Positions 8,070 to 18,602 of a stretch of DNA of 64,000 nucleotides are shown piece by piece (the first letter of the stretch is position 1; the number at the start of each line of letters is the position of its first letter). The notes beneath the pieces are model-generated. The model worked only from the letters and a program-made list of their open reading frames with translations, was not told the origin of the DNA and did no database searches. Position numbers and translations under genes: made by a program. Origin of the DNA: Haloferula rosea. GTDB lineage: Bacteria; Verrucomicrobiota; Verrucomicrobiia; Verrucomicrobiales; Akkermansiaceae. The stretch is from the NCBI RefSeq assembly GCF_016595525.1, contig NZ_JAENII010000012.1, positions 1-64,000 on the forward strand, in the 5' to 3' direction.

Positions 8070-11000
8070 CTACTGGCGAAATGAATCGGGGTTTACAAGG
8101 GGAGAACCATGGGATGGCGACGACGGACCGGCCTCAAGACTCTCCTTGAGTGCTTGGGAAACATGGCCAGCGAGAGGGCCGACATGGCCGCTGTCGAAGA
8201 GTGTCAGGTGCTCACCGGGCACTTCCACGACCTTCAACTCGTCCACCCGGTCGGACCAACCGTAGTCATCCGGGATCTCGAACTTGTCGTTCACCGCATC
8301 CGCGCGGAACAGGTTGAGCGTGCCGTGGAACGGGCCGGGTTGGTAGGCGTCCATGGCAGCTTCGTGAGCCTCCCGGAGTTGGACGGCACGAAGCTCGGTG
8401 TGGGCTTCAGCCGCCGCGCTCCTCTGCGCCTCAGCCACTTCGGCCTTCACCTTGATGTGGGTTTCCACCCCATCCTTGAAGCGACCGGCCAGGCGAGTGA
8501 TCCGCTCGGAGAGCGACAAATTGCTACTAGCATTCCAGTAAACCGAAACCCGTTCACTCAAGGCATAGGGACGGATTTCCGTTGCCGGATTCAGCGTGTC
8601 GAACAAGCCGAGGAACGGCACCGACTCGCCCGCCTCGGTCAACTGCCTGGCCATCTCGTAGGCCACCACACCGCCGTAGGAGTAACCCGCCAGCAGATAC
8701 GGGCCTTCGGGCTGACGAGCCCTCAGGATGGCGATGTAGTCCGCCGCCGTTTCTTCGATCGGCTTCACCTGGATCTCGTCGCTGTGTCCGAGTTCGGGTG
8801 ACTCGATCGCCACGAACGGGCGATCCTGCGGCAAGCGCTCGGCGAGCTGGCGATAGAAGAGAATGCCTCCGTCACCACCGTGAATTCCGCACAGCACCGG
8901 AGGACTCCCCTTCGGTTGCACTTCAGCAAGATGTCCATGGATCGTCGCCAAAGCCGAACCTCCGGAACCTCCCTCGATGGCCGTTGCCAGAGCACGGACG
9001 GAACGTGCCTTGAGCAAGGTGGCCAGCGGCAGGGACACGCCGAATTCCTTCTGGATCCGGGCGAACATCCTCAGGCCGGCAAGCGAGTTGCCCCCGAGTT
9101 CGAAGAAGTCCTGATCACGACCGGGCGAGGCAACCCCCAGAAGCTCACTCCAGATGGCGGCCAACCTGATCTCGGTTTCACCATCGGGCGCCTCGCGCTC
9201 TTCGGATTGGCGGACTTCGGGTTCAGGCAGTTTCTCCACCACCACCTTGCCGTTCGCATTCAGCGGCATCTCATCGATGGCCACGATCTGCTCGGGCAAC
9301 ATGAACCGTGGAACCCGCTGTGACAGCCAGGCACCCAGCTCGCTCTCGTCGAGTTGGCTTCCCTCGGCAGTCACATACCATGCCAGCAATCTCTTGTCGC
9401 CGGCACCACTGCCACGAACCACGGCCTTGGCCTGACTCACCGATGGATGCTCCACCAGCGCAGCCTCGAGTTCTCCAAGCTCGATGCGGAACCCACGCAG
9501 CTTCACCTGATGATCGCTGCGACCGACGAAGGAGATGGTGCCGTCCGCATTCCACACGCAGAGGTCACCGGTGAGATACATGGTGCCTTTCGATGTCTCG
9601 ACAAAACGCTCGGCAGTCAGATCCGGACGATTGAGATAGCCGAGGGCCAGCCCGGTTCCGCCACAGCGAAGCTCACCCGGCACTCCGACAGGCACCGGCT
9701 TGCCGTCTCGGTCCACGATCTCGACAAAAGTTCCCGGGACGACGCTGCCAATCGGGATCGGTGAGCCATCGAGATCGCTTTCACGCAGAGTGTGACAGGT
9801 CGTGAAGGTCGCATTCTCCGTGGGGCCATAGCCATTGATGAGGCGCGTATCAGGCAGACCCTCGAAGGCACGTTTCGCGTGAGGCGGCGAAATCACATCG
9901 CCCCCTGCAAGCAGCTGACGCAGACCCACCAGGTCTTCGAGGTGCTCCTCCACCATCAGCTCGAATAATCCAGCGGTAAGCCAAAGCGTGGTCACTCCAC
10001 GACTCTTGACCGTATTCGCAATTCCAGAAAGCGAGGTGTCTTCCGAGTCGAGTAGCACCAGACGTCCACCATTGAGCAAGGCGCCGAAGATCTCAAACAA
10101 GGACGCATCGAACGCCACCGTGGAAGCGAGAAGAAGCGTCTCATCAGCTCCGAGCTCGCAGAAGTCAGGTTGCTTGACCAAGCGAAGAACCCCCTGATGG
10201 GTGCCCACCACTCCTTTCGGCACGCCCGTGGAACCTGAGGTGAACATCACGTAGGCAGGATCCTCCGAACGACCCACCACGGCTTGCGGTGCTGCCGTCG
10301 GCGTCGATGCCGGGTTCAGCGTGCGGAAGCCATCCACCGGCTGACCGGAGACCACCAGCGAGACATCCGCTTCGGAAAGAATGGTCGTGCGACGGGTCGC
10401 AGGGAATTCGGGATCAATCGGCACGTAACACGCCCCCACTTCAAGAATGGCCAGGATGGAAGCCACCAGATCAGGGCTGCGTGGAAGCAGGATCCCGACT
10501 CGGTCTCCGGCTTTGGTGCCATGCTGACGAAGTCCTTCCGCGATGGCACTCACCCGCTCGGCCAACTGCCTGTAGGTGAAGGTTCCACCGTTCCAGACCA
10601 AGGCCTCACGATCTGCATGCGCAGCAACCGTTTGGCGGAAGTCCTCGCCGATCGAGCCGGTCGGATTCGACTCCGGCCCGTGGGACCATTGCTCGATCTG
10701 CTCGAGTCCGGCGCGGTCGAGGATCTCGAGGTCGGCCACCGACTGGTGCGGGTCTTCGGCCGCATCGAGGAGCAACTGGCTCAGCGATTCGAGCCAGCGT
10801 TTCATCGTGCCCTCATCGAGCAATTCGCAGTTGTAGGTCGACGACAGCAGGAGCCCGTCCGGCTGCTGCATCAGGTTGAGGAAAATCGTCGAGTTGCTGT
10901 AGCGGGCGGGCACGGTCTCAACCCGGGAAGTCAAGCCACCGAACTCACCCGGATCTCCCGAAGGCTCGAGGTTGAAGATCACTTCCATCATCGGGCGGCG

Positions 11001-14000
11001 ACCTCCCTCACGACCAAGCTTGAGGGCGCGAAGCAAGCGACCATAGGTCAGCTTGCCATGCTCCAGCGCATCCATCTGCGCGGCCGATGCATGCGAAACC
11101 AGATCCTTGAACGACTTTCCGGCATCCACCTTGGCAAGCAGTGGCAGGAAGTTCACGCAGTGACCCACCAGTTGCTCGTCACCGGCTTCCATCTGCCCGG
11201 CAGACGGGAAAGTCATGACGAACTCGTCCTGGTCACTCAGCTTGTGCAGCAATGCCTGGAAGCCGGCGAGAAGCGTGCTGTTCAGCGTTCCTCCACAGTC
11301 CCTCGCGAGCTTGCGCAGTCGATCGAACTTCTCCGCATCCAGCATGACCTCACAGGTCGACGAGGCGTAACTCGGTGAGGCGCCGTAGCCCTTCTTGAGC
11401 GGGAGTTCCACCTCGGGAACCCCTTCCTTGAAGACCTCCGTCCACCACTCGAGCGAGCTGTCCGCCATCTCGGAATCCTGACTCTCGCGCAGCGCTCGAT
11501 CCACGATCGATGGCGCCACCATCAAACTCTTCTTGCGACCTTGAAGCCGGGCTTCATAGCAGTGCGTGAAGTCCTCGATCAGCACTTCAAACGACCAGCC
11601 GTCGGCCGCGAGGTGATGGGCCACGAACTGCAGCACCACTTCCTCATCGGAAAGCTTTGCCATCACCACCCGGAACAGGGGGCCACGGGCGACATCAAAT
11701 GCCGTTTCGCGCTGCTGCAAACCGCACTCGATCAAAGCCGCCTCGGGGTCGGCTTCCGCACTGAGATCCTTCTCAATGACCGTCACTGGCTGATCCACAT
11801 CGATCACGAAAACCGCCGCGCGGTCGTCGGGAGCCCGCAGGCGCAGGGCATCGTGCCGATCCACCAGATCCTGGATTGCCAGCTTGGCGAGTTCGCCATT
11901 CACCGGACCGGTCAGACGCAGTTGCAGCATCTCGTTGAATGCCAGGTTTGCCTCGTCACCCAGCAGCGACGCCAGCCAGATCTCGGCCATGGGCTCGGTC
12001 ATCGGGAACGGCCCGCGCACGCCTTCACCTACGACGAGCGTCGTTTCCGGAAGCTGCGGCTGCGGCAGGAATCCACCATTCTGAAGCTCCTCGATCGACT
12101 CCCGAAATGCGCGGATCACGAAATCCACATCCTCATCCGTATGCGCTGCCGTCAGATAGAAGGGAAGACCTTCCATCGCGAAGACACCCCGCTTGCGCAG
12201 GTGGTAGAAGATCAGGTTGCCATGCTTGGCGTCATCGCCAATCCGCAGATACATCTGCGAGTTGAAGTTGACCATGGTGATGTCGATGCCCTGATCCTTG
12301 AACAGGCGGTCCACTGTCCGGACAAGACGGTCGGCACGTTCACCGATCCCCTGCCAGTAGTCGGCCGGCTGCGACTTGATGTGGTGGAGCACCGCACGAC
12401 AGGCAGCCATCGCCAGTGGGAGACGGACGAAGGTTCCGGCGAAGAAGGTCACATCCTTCTCCGGGAACGAATCATCGCCATACTGCCACTGACCACCGTC
12501 AAAGGTATCCATGTATTCGGCCTTGCCACCGACGATCCCGATGGGCAGAGCACCACCCCCGAAGACCTTGCCGTAGGTCGCGAGATCCGCTTCGATCCCA
12601 TAGAGCTCCTGCGCACCACGCGGCCCCTGACGGACACCCGTGATCACTTCATCGAAGACCAGGAGGAAGCCGTTCTCCTCACTGATCTTCTTCACTTCGC
12701 GAACGAAATCGATCGGGATCAGCTCAGGCTGGCGACTCTGGACCGGCTCCACGAGCACCGCGGCCAGTTCACCCGCCACCTCGCGGATCATGTCGAGGGC
12801 CTCGGGGCGACCCCATGGCACCACGATCACATCCTGCACGGCCGACTCCGGAATCCCGGGAGCCAGAGGCAGCGTGCGACGGCGCGCCCCCTTCCCCACG
12901 CTGCGCACGAGCACCGGGTCCATGTTGCCATGGTAGTCCTTGTCGAAGACGAGAATCTTGTCGCGTCCGGTCACCGTGCGGGAAATCCGCATCGCCGCCT
13001 GGACGGCCTCGGAACCGGTATTCAGGAAACAAACCCGCTCGTTGTTCGTCACTTCGCAGAACAACCTGGCGGTCTCCATCGCGACCTGACACTGCGGCCC
13101 AATCTCCAGACCGGTCGCAAGTTGTTCCTGAATGGCTTCCGTGACGAAGTCCGGCGAGTGCCCGAGGAAGTTCGGACCGAAGCCATTGACCATGTCGATG
13201 TACTCGTTTCCATCCACATCCCACATGCGGCATCCCTTCATCCGGGTCGCCACCACCTGATAGACCATCTCCTTCCACAGTCGGTTGAAGCCATTGACGG
13301 TCCGTGCATCGGCGAGCCACTTGCGGTGTTCCTGGGTCAGTTCCTTCGACTTGCGGGTCTTCTCACAGTAACTCTTCACCAGCGCATCGAGGTGCTCACG
13401 CTGCTGCACGGTGAGCTCATCGCCGGTGGACACCCGGTCGATCCGGGTCCGGGGACCCGCCACACCCGATTCTTCTTCCGGCTCGTTCGATGGCGCGACT
13501 TCCTCAGCCGCCGGAGTTGGAGCTACCGGCTTGGCGGCCGCACCCGATACCTCAACGGTCGAGTTTGCCTCAAGGTGCTTCACCAGCTCCTCGAGGTTCG
13601 GATAGTTCTGCATCAGGTCGCGGAATGCGATCGGCACTCCGAAGCTCTTCTGCAATTCGCGGGCCGCCTGCGTCAGCAGTAGCGAGTCGAAGCCCATCTC
13701 GAGGAAAGTCGATTGAAGCCCCATCTCGTCGGCCGGAATCCCCGACAGGTTCTCCAGCACTTCACGGATGCGTGCGAGCAAGCCGACGGGAGCCGCTTCT
13801 TCGACGACCTCCGGGGTCTCCACCTGCTGGGATACCGCAGCGACGGCCCCACGGACCGGAAGCGGACGATCCAACAACTGGCATTCAAGCCACGCACGCC
13901 GACGCTGGAACGGGTACGTTGGAAGCGGCACACGCTGAGCGGATGCATCACCATGCACCACCGACCAATCGACCTCGACTCCGCGAGCCCACAGGTCGCC

Positions 14001-17000
14001 GAGGGATTGCAGCATGCGGGCGCCATCCGGAGCACCGCTGGCAGGGTGCTCACAGGTCGGCACACAGGCTTTGGCACGACGTCCGGCCGTCTGACGAGCC
14101 AAGGTCGTCAGGGTCTGACCCGGACCGACCTCAAGATAGATCCGACCTTCCGCAAGACTCGCGGCAGCCTCGATGGCACCATGGAAATTCACGGTTTCCC
14201 GCAGATGCCCGGCCCAGTAGCCCGGGTCGGTGGCTTGCGCCTCGTCGAGCAATCCGCCGGTGACGGTCGAGAGGATGCTCATCTTCGGAGCATGAAGGTC
14301 CACACGTTCGATGACCTCGCGGAACTTCGCCACCACCGAATCCATCATGCGGCTGTGGAATGCATGCGACGTGTGCAGCTCGCGCACATTGACCCCGTCC
14401 GCTTCGAGCTGTTGGGCGAATGCGGCGACAGCGGCAGTCTCGCCTGCGACAACACAAAGCTCCGGCCCATTGATCGCGGCAAGATCCAGCTCGGCGGGAA
14501 GCCGCTCGCGGAGAGCATCCGCGGCGAGCCGCACCGACAACATCGAGCCGCCGGGCACCTCGCCCATCAGCTTTCCTCGCTCGGCGAGAATCCGTAGTCC
14601 GTCCTCGATCGAGAACACTCCGGCAAGGCAGGCCGCGGTGAACTCACCCACGCTGTGGCCGACCATGACATCCGGCCGGACACCCCAGCGGGCCCATTGT
14701 CTGGCGAGCGCCCACTCGACCACGAAGATCGCAGGCTGTGCGAGCACGGTGTGCTTGAGGCGTTCCGCCGCATCTCCGCCATCTTCGGCAAACAGCACTT
14801 CGCGCAGGTCCTCACCAAGCAGGGGCCGGAGAAACTCGGAACAGAAATCGATGTCGTGACGATAGCCGGCTTGAGACTGATAGAGATCCGCCGTCATCCC
14901 CGGGTGCTGGGCTCCCTGACCGGGGAACATCCACACCTGCTCGGGTGCCACACCCGCCGCTTCCAACTTCTGCAGTCGGCCGGCGCCAAGCTTTTCGGCA
15001 AGTGACTTCCAGTCATGCGCCACCACCGAGGCACGTTGACCCATCGCCTTGCGTCCCATCGACATGGTGCGCGCGGCTGCGGCAAAATCGATGCCATCCG
15101 CTTGCCCGGCAAAGGTCGCGAGTTTCGCAGCCAGTTGATCGACCGCTTCATCGGTGCGCCCGGAAAGCACCCAGAGGCGGTCACCTTCGACCTGGGAGCG
15201 AGGAGTCACATCCCGCGGGGCTTCCTCGACCACCACGTGGACGTTGGTGCCTCCCACGCCGAACGAGCTCACGCCCGCACGCCTTGGCGCCTCACCCGTG
15301 CTCTTCCATTCGCGCAGCCGGTCATTGACGAAGAACGGGGAGTTGGAGAAATCGATCCGCGGATTTGGTTTCTCAAAGTGAAGCACCGCCGGAAGCTCCC
15401 CCTTCTCCAGGGACATCGCGGTCTTGATCAGGCCACACACACCGGCAGCGGTGTCGAGGTGACCCAGGTTTGATTTCAGTGATCCGATCGCACAGAACCC
15501 GGTATCCGTCGTACTTGCGCGGAAGGCCTGGGTCAGACCAGTGACCTCGATCGGGTCGCCCAACGGCGTGGCCGTGCCATGGGCCTCGACATAGCTGATC
15601 GTGCGCGCATCCACGCCGGCATCACGATGCGCCCGACGGATGGCATCCGCCTGTCCCTCGACGCTTGGAGCCGCGTAGCTGTGCTTCACGCCACCGTCAT
15701 TGTTCATGCCGAAGCCTCGCACGACGGCATGGATGTGATCGCCATCGCGCACCGCATCATCCAGGCGCTTCAGGAGAACGCAGCCAGCCCCGTTGCTGAA
15801 CACCGTGCCGGAGCTCTCGGCATCAAAGGGTCGGCAACGACCGTCCTTGGAAAGCATCCCGCCTTCCTCGTGATGGTAACCCCGCTTCTGCGGCACCGTG
15901 ACTGTCACTCCGCCGGCGAGCGCCATGTCGCACTGACCCGTCCGCAGCGCCATCGCCGCGTGGGCCACCGCCACCAGCGAGCTCGAACATGCCGTCTGCA
16001 CGGTCAGGCTCGGCCCTTTCAGATTCAGTTTGAAGGCCACCCGTGTCGCCAGGTGATCCTTGTCATTGCCGAACTCCACCGACAGGGCGCCCACCTGCGC
16101 CTCCGCCAGGTGACGGCGGTGGTATTCAGGGTCCGAGAGAATGTGGTGCGGGAGATAAGTGTCGTAGTAACAACCGGCATAGATGCCGATGCGGCCACCG
16201 TCCTTCTCCGCGTCGTCGGGCACGTAGCCACCCCGCTCAAGTGCTTCCCAGCAAAGCTCGAGGAAGACGCGCTGCTGCGGATCGATCATCTCGGCCTCGC
16301 GTGGCAGGATGCCGAACAAGCCGCCATCCAGACCTTCATAAACCTCGGGATCCAGCAAGCCACGGGCGCACACGAAGTCCGGATCGTTGTCCGGCACCGG
16401 CACATCCGCATCGGCGGGATCGAAGTGCGTGATCGAGTTCTTCCCTTCGCGCAGATTTTCCCACAACTCCTCGGGAGATGACGCGTCGGGGAGACGCAGC
16501 GACATGCCGACGATGGCCAGCGCCTCGCCCGATCCTTCGGACGAGGCCGCGGCCTCGACCACCGGCTGCGAGGACGGCTGATCGGCCGAAACCAATCCAG
16601 CCTGAGCCGAGACGGTCGGATTCTCGAACATCCGGACGAGTTCGAATCGCACGCCGAACTCGCGCTGCATGCGGGCGTGCACGCGGACGAGCTGGATCGA
16701 TGAACCACCAAGGTCGACGAACCGATCCGAGCGACCCACTTCCTCCAGACCGAGAACCTCAGCCCAGATTCCAGCGATTCTGGTTTCCACATCACCCTGG
16801 GGAGCGACCATGCGCTCGCTGAGGTCCGGGCGCGGCTGCAGCGGTGGGCTTGCCCACTTCATCACTGCCGGAACCGAGTGCAATTCATGGGCAATCCGTC
16901 CGATCAGGTCCGGATCCGCCAAGGGCGTGGTGACTTCATCCACGGAACGATCGGATCGTGCCGCGATCGGCAAAAGCGCACAGTTGGCGGCGACTTCCGC

Positions 17001-18602
17001 AGGGATGACCCGGACACCGTTGTCCCAGCTGCCGGGGATACTCTCAAGGAACTCAAGCACCGGCTGGTTGCGACCGGTGTCGTTGAACCAGATCGCCACC
17101 TCCGTAAGCTGGAGTTGGGCAGCCAGCTCACCGAGGTAGCGCAGCATGCGCTGCTCGACCCCTTTGCCCAGAGCCCGACAACTGAGAAGGAAGGTTTCGG
17201 CCCAAAGCCGCCCGCTGTCCTCGCGCGTGCACATCAGACCCACGGAGCCATAGTCGCCGAATCGGTCGCTCACCTTGACCAGCTGGGCACGCATCCCGCG
17301 GCAGGCCTGCATCAGGGCCGCCTCATCGCGCGGTTGCGGGCAGGCATTGAACTGGTTCGTGCGCTGGGTCAGCTGGCTTGCCCGGGCCAGATCATCATCC
17401 GCCACCGGGACGATCTCCATCCTAAGCTCAAGCCCTTCGATGAACGACTCATAGCTGGATGCCCGCTCACGCAGATCGAGCCGACGCGCCTCATCATGGT
17501 AGAAATCCGCACGGCGTGTATCCTCCTCCGAACCATGCGCGCGGTCGAGCGCCCACAGATGACGGACGAAGCGAGGCAACTCGGAGACATCCTCGGGAAT
17601 ACGCAGTGAAAGGACCGCCGGAGCATTCGCTTCGACCTCGGCCACCTCCGCCGGGTTATCATCGAGGAAGACGAAGCTGTCCAAGCCCAGATTCAACCGC
17701 TCGGACAAGCGTCGCAAATTGGACGACTTCGGGTCCCAGTTGATCATTCCCGCCACGAAGGCATCGCGCGTGATCACCATGCCTGCATTCTCACGGAACA
17801 CGGCTTCCACATCCTCAGGATGATTCTTCGAAACGAGGCAAAGCAGGTAACCCTCGGCCCGGCGTGCCAGCAGGAACTCCTGAAAGGCACGTCGTGGTCC
17901 ATCGACCACGACTCCCGTGGGGCCTGCTTCCCCGCAAACCCCGGTCCAGAGCGTGTGATCGCAATCCACCGCAATTACCTTGTACGGCTTCCGTCGTAGA
18001 GCGAGCATCCGCCGGGCGATCATCGTTCCGATCGCCGCGAACATCTCCTCGCTGAAAGGAACGCATGCCGCGGCCTCAGCCTCCGCATCGAAGACCCGGG
18101 CGACCGGATACGCCTCCATCCATTCGGTCACGGCAAGAAGTTCGACGCCTGCCACGCCCTCGACCTGCTCACGCAAATCGGCGAGGAAGGTGGCTTCGAC
18201 TTCCGCTCCGTCGGCTGCCGGACAAACCACCACCAGAGTCTGCGAACCATCGCGGTTCGATGCCTCCGCAAGGGCGGCCCCCACTTCGCGGGCTGCCGAG
18301 CGGGCGCGCGCCGGCGAGTCCGCCGAAAGATCGCACGCCCGGGCAAGAACGACGTTCACGCCACCACGGTGACTGGCGAGCAGACTGCCCGGATCGAGCA
18401 GTTGCTGAAGCACCTGATGGTAAGGGGCGAACTGAACATCGGGCGCGAATCCGAATTCACGAAGCCACGACTCGAGCACCGCCTGCAACGGTTCAGCGGT
18501 GAAGGTCGCCGAAAGGCGCACCGTCATTGGGGACAAAGAGGATGTCATTGGGACTGGGGGAACAGCTTGGGGATCCACCATGGGTGTGATGGACGGTGCC
18601 AT
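8070..18602 (-). CDS. Hybrid PKS/NRPS megasynthase: FkbH-ACP-KS-AT-ACP-AMT-C-A-PCP-TE
   Basis: About 3510 residues, counted from the ATG at 18602 (a TTG at 18611 and later ATGs are possible). Domains in order: FkbH/HAD-IIIC glyceryl loader (DCDHTLW from Asp213, followed by GVCGE); ACP1 (LGGSS, Ser635); KS (TACSSS Cys872, His1008, His1048); AT (GHSVGE Ser1317, HAFH at 1413, the malonyl signature); ACP2 (GFDS, Ser1640); class III PLP aminotransferase (YGKVFGGG, Lys2012); condensation (HHLAADG, His2329-Asp2334); adenylation (FTSGSTGVPKG from 2787, NGK Lys3119); PCP (LGGNS, Ser3173); thioesterase (GYSYGG Ser3308, PGEH His3465). There is no KR, DH or ER. Every catalytic motif checked is present. 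Inferred product: a 3-amino-4,5-dihydroxypentanoyl unit coupled to one amino acid. It is co-directional with the EPS genes downstream. Confidence 0.93.
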   Translation of the reverse strand: MAPSITPMVDPQAVPPVPMTSSLSPMTVRLSATFTAEPLQAVLESWLREFGFAPDVQFAPYHQVLQQLLDPGSLLASHRGGVNVVLARACDLSADSPARARSAAREVGAALAEASNRDGSQTLVVVCPAADGAEVEATFLADLREQVEGVAGVELLAVTEWMEAYPVARVFDAEAEAAACVPFSEEMFAAIGTMIARRMLALRRKPYKVIAVDCDHTLWTGVCGEAGPTGVVVDGPRRAFQEFLLARRAEGYLLCLVSKNHPEDVEAVFRENAGMVITRDAFVAGMINWDPKSSNLRRLSERLNLGLDSFVFLDDNPAEVAEVEANAPAVLSLRIPEDVSELPRFVRHLWALDRAHGSEEDTRRADFYHDEARRLDLRERASSYESFIEGLELRMEIVPVADDDLARASQLTQRTNQFNACPQPRDEAALMQACRGMRAQLVKVSDRFGDYGSVGLMCTREDSGRLWAETFLLSCRALGKGVEQRMLRYLGELAAQLQLTEVAIWFNDTGRNQPVLEFLESIPGSWDNGVRVIPAEVAANCALLPIAARSDRSVDEVTTPLADPDLIGRIAHELHSVPAVMKWASPPLQPRPDLSERMVAPQGDVETRIAGIWAEVLGLEEVGRSDRFVDLGGSSIQLVRVHARMQREFGVRFELVRMFENPTVSAQAGLVSADQPSSQPVVEAAASSEGSGEALAIVGMSLRLPDASSPEELWENLREGKNSITHFDPADADVPVPDNDPDFVCARGLLDPEVYEGLDGGLFGILPREAEMIDPQQRVFLELCWEALERGGYVPDDAEKDGGRIGIYAGCYYDTYLPHHILSDPEYHRRHLAEAQVGALSVEFGNDKDHLATRVAFKLNLKGPSLTVQTACSSSLVAVAHAAMALRTGQCDMALAGGVTVTVPQKRGYHHEEGGMLSKDGRCRPFDAESSGTVFSNGAGCVLLKRLDDAVRDGDHIHAVVRGFGMNNDGGVKHSYAAPSVEGQADAIRRAHRDAGVDARTISYVEAHGTATPLGDPIEVTGLTQAFRASTTDTGFCAIGSLKSNLGHLDTAAGVCGLIKTAMSLEKGELPAVLHFEKPNPRIDFSNSPFFVNDRLREWKSTGEAPRRAGVSSFGVGGTNVHVVVEEAPRDVTPRSQVEGDRLWVLSGRTDEAVDQLAAKLATFAGQADGIDFAAAARTMSMGRKAMGQRASVVAHDWKSLAEKLGAGRLQKLEAAGVAPEQVWMFPGQGAQHPGMTADLYQSQAGYRHDIDFCSEFLRPLLGEDLREVLFAEDGGDAAERLKHTVLAQPAIFVVEWALARQWARWGVRPDVMVGHSVGEFTAACLAGVFSIEDGLRILAERGKLMGEVPGGSMLSVRLAADALRERLPAELDLAAINGPELCVVAGETAAVAAFAQQLEADGVNVRELHTSHAFHSRMMDSVVAKFREVIERVDLHAPKMSILSTVTGGLLDEAQATDPGYWAGHLRETVNFHGAIEAAASLAEGRIYLEVGPGQTLTTLARQTAGRRAKACVPTCEHPASGAPDGARMLQSLGDLWARGVEVDWSVVHGDASAQRVPLPTYPFQRRRAWLECQLLDRPLPVRGAVAAVSQQVETPEVVEEAAPVGLLARIREVLENLSGIPADEMGLQSTFLEMGFDSLLLTQAARELQKSFGVPIAFRDLMQNYPNLEELVKHLEANSTVEVSGAAAKPVAPTPAAEEVAPSNEPEEESGVAGPRTRIDRVSTGDELTVQQREHLDALVKSYCEKTRKSKELTQEHRKWLADARTVNGFNRLWKEMVYQVVATRMKGCRMWDVDGNEYIDMVNGFGPNFLGHSPDFVTEAIQEQLATGLEIGPQCQVAMETARLFCEVTNNERVCFLNTGSEAVQAAMRISRTVTGRDKILVFDKDYHGNMDPVLVRSVGKGARRRTLPLAPGIPESAVQDVIVVPWGRPEALDMIREVAGELAAVLVEPVQSRQPELIPIDFVREVKKISEENGFLLVFDEVITGVRQGPRGAQELYGIEADLATYGKVFGGGALPIGIVGGKAEYMDTFDGGQWQYGDDSFPEKDVTFFAGTFVRLPLAMAACRAVLHHIKSQPADYWQGIGERADRLVRTVDRLFKDQGIDITMVNFNSQMYLRIGDDAKHGNLIFYHLRKRGVFAMEGLPFYLTAAHTDEDVDFVIRAFRESIEELQNGGFLPQPQLPETTLVVGEGVRGPFPMTEPMAEIWLASLLGDEANLAFNEMLQLRLTGPVNGELAKLAIQDLVDRHDALRLRAPDDRAAVFVIDVDQPVTVIEKDLSAEADPEAALIECGLQQRETAFDVARGPLFRVVMAKLSDEEVVLQFVAHHLAADGWSFEVLIEDFTHCYEARLQGRKKSLMVAPSIVDRALRESQDSEMADSSLEWWTEVFKEGVPEVELPLKKGYGASPSYASSTCEVMLDAEKFDRLRKLARDCGGTLNSTLLAGFQALLHKLSDQDEFVMTFPSAGQMEAGDEQLVGHCVNFLPLLAKVDAGKSFKDLVSHASAAQMDALEHGKLTYGRLLRALKLGREGGRRPMMEVIFNLEPSGDPGEFGGLTSRVETVPARYSNSTIFLNLMQQPDGLLLSSTYNCELLDEGTMKRWLESLSQLLLDAAEDPHQSVADLEILDRAGLEQIEQWSHGPESNPTGSIGEDFRQTVAAHADREALVWNGGTFTYRQLAERVSAIAEGLRQHGTKAGDRVGILLPRSPDLVASILAILEVGACYVPIDPEFPATRRTTILSEADVSLVVSGQPVDGFRTLNPASTPTAAPQAVVGRSEDPAYVMFTSGSTGVPKGVVGTHQGVLRLVKQPDFCELGADETLLLASTVAFDASLFEIFGALLNGGRLVLLDSEDTSLSGIANTVKSRGVTTLWLTAGLFELMVEEHLEDLVGLRQLLAGGDVISPPHAKRAFEGLPDTRLINGYGPTENATFTTCHTLRESDLDGSPIPIGSVVPGTFVEIVDRDGKPVPVGVPGELRCGGTGLALGYLNRPDLTAERFVETSKGTMYLTGDLCVWNADGTISFVGRSDHQVKLRGFRIELGELEAALVEHPSVSQAKAVVRGSGAGDKRLLAWYVTAEGSQLDESELGAWLSQRVPRFMLPEQIVAIDEMPLNANGKVVVEKLPEPEVRQSEEREAPDGETEIRLAAIWSELLGVASPGRDQDFFELGGNSLAGLRMFARIQKEFGVSLPLATLLKARSVRALATAIEGGSGGSALATIHGHLAEVQPKGSPPVLCGIHGGDGGILFYRQLAERLPQDRPFVAIESPELGHSDEIQVKPIEETAADYIAILRARQPEGPYLLAGYSYGGVVAYEMARQLTEAGESVPFLGLFDTLNPATEIRPYALSERVSVYWNASSNLSLSERITRLAGRFKDGVETHIKVKAEVAEAQRSAAAEAHTELRAVQLREAHEAAMDAYQPGPFHGTLNLFRADAVNDKFEIPDDYGWSDRVDELKVVEVPGEHLTLFDSGHVGPLAGHVSQALKESLEAGPSSPSHGSPLVNPDSFRQ

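Noticed and set aside
11541-13682. Long + strand ORF (713 codons) opposite the megasynthase
   Set aside because: It mirrors the aminotransferase and condensation domains of the real gene and has no recognisable domain; high GC creates long antisense ORFs.
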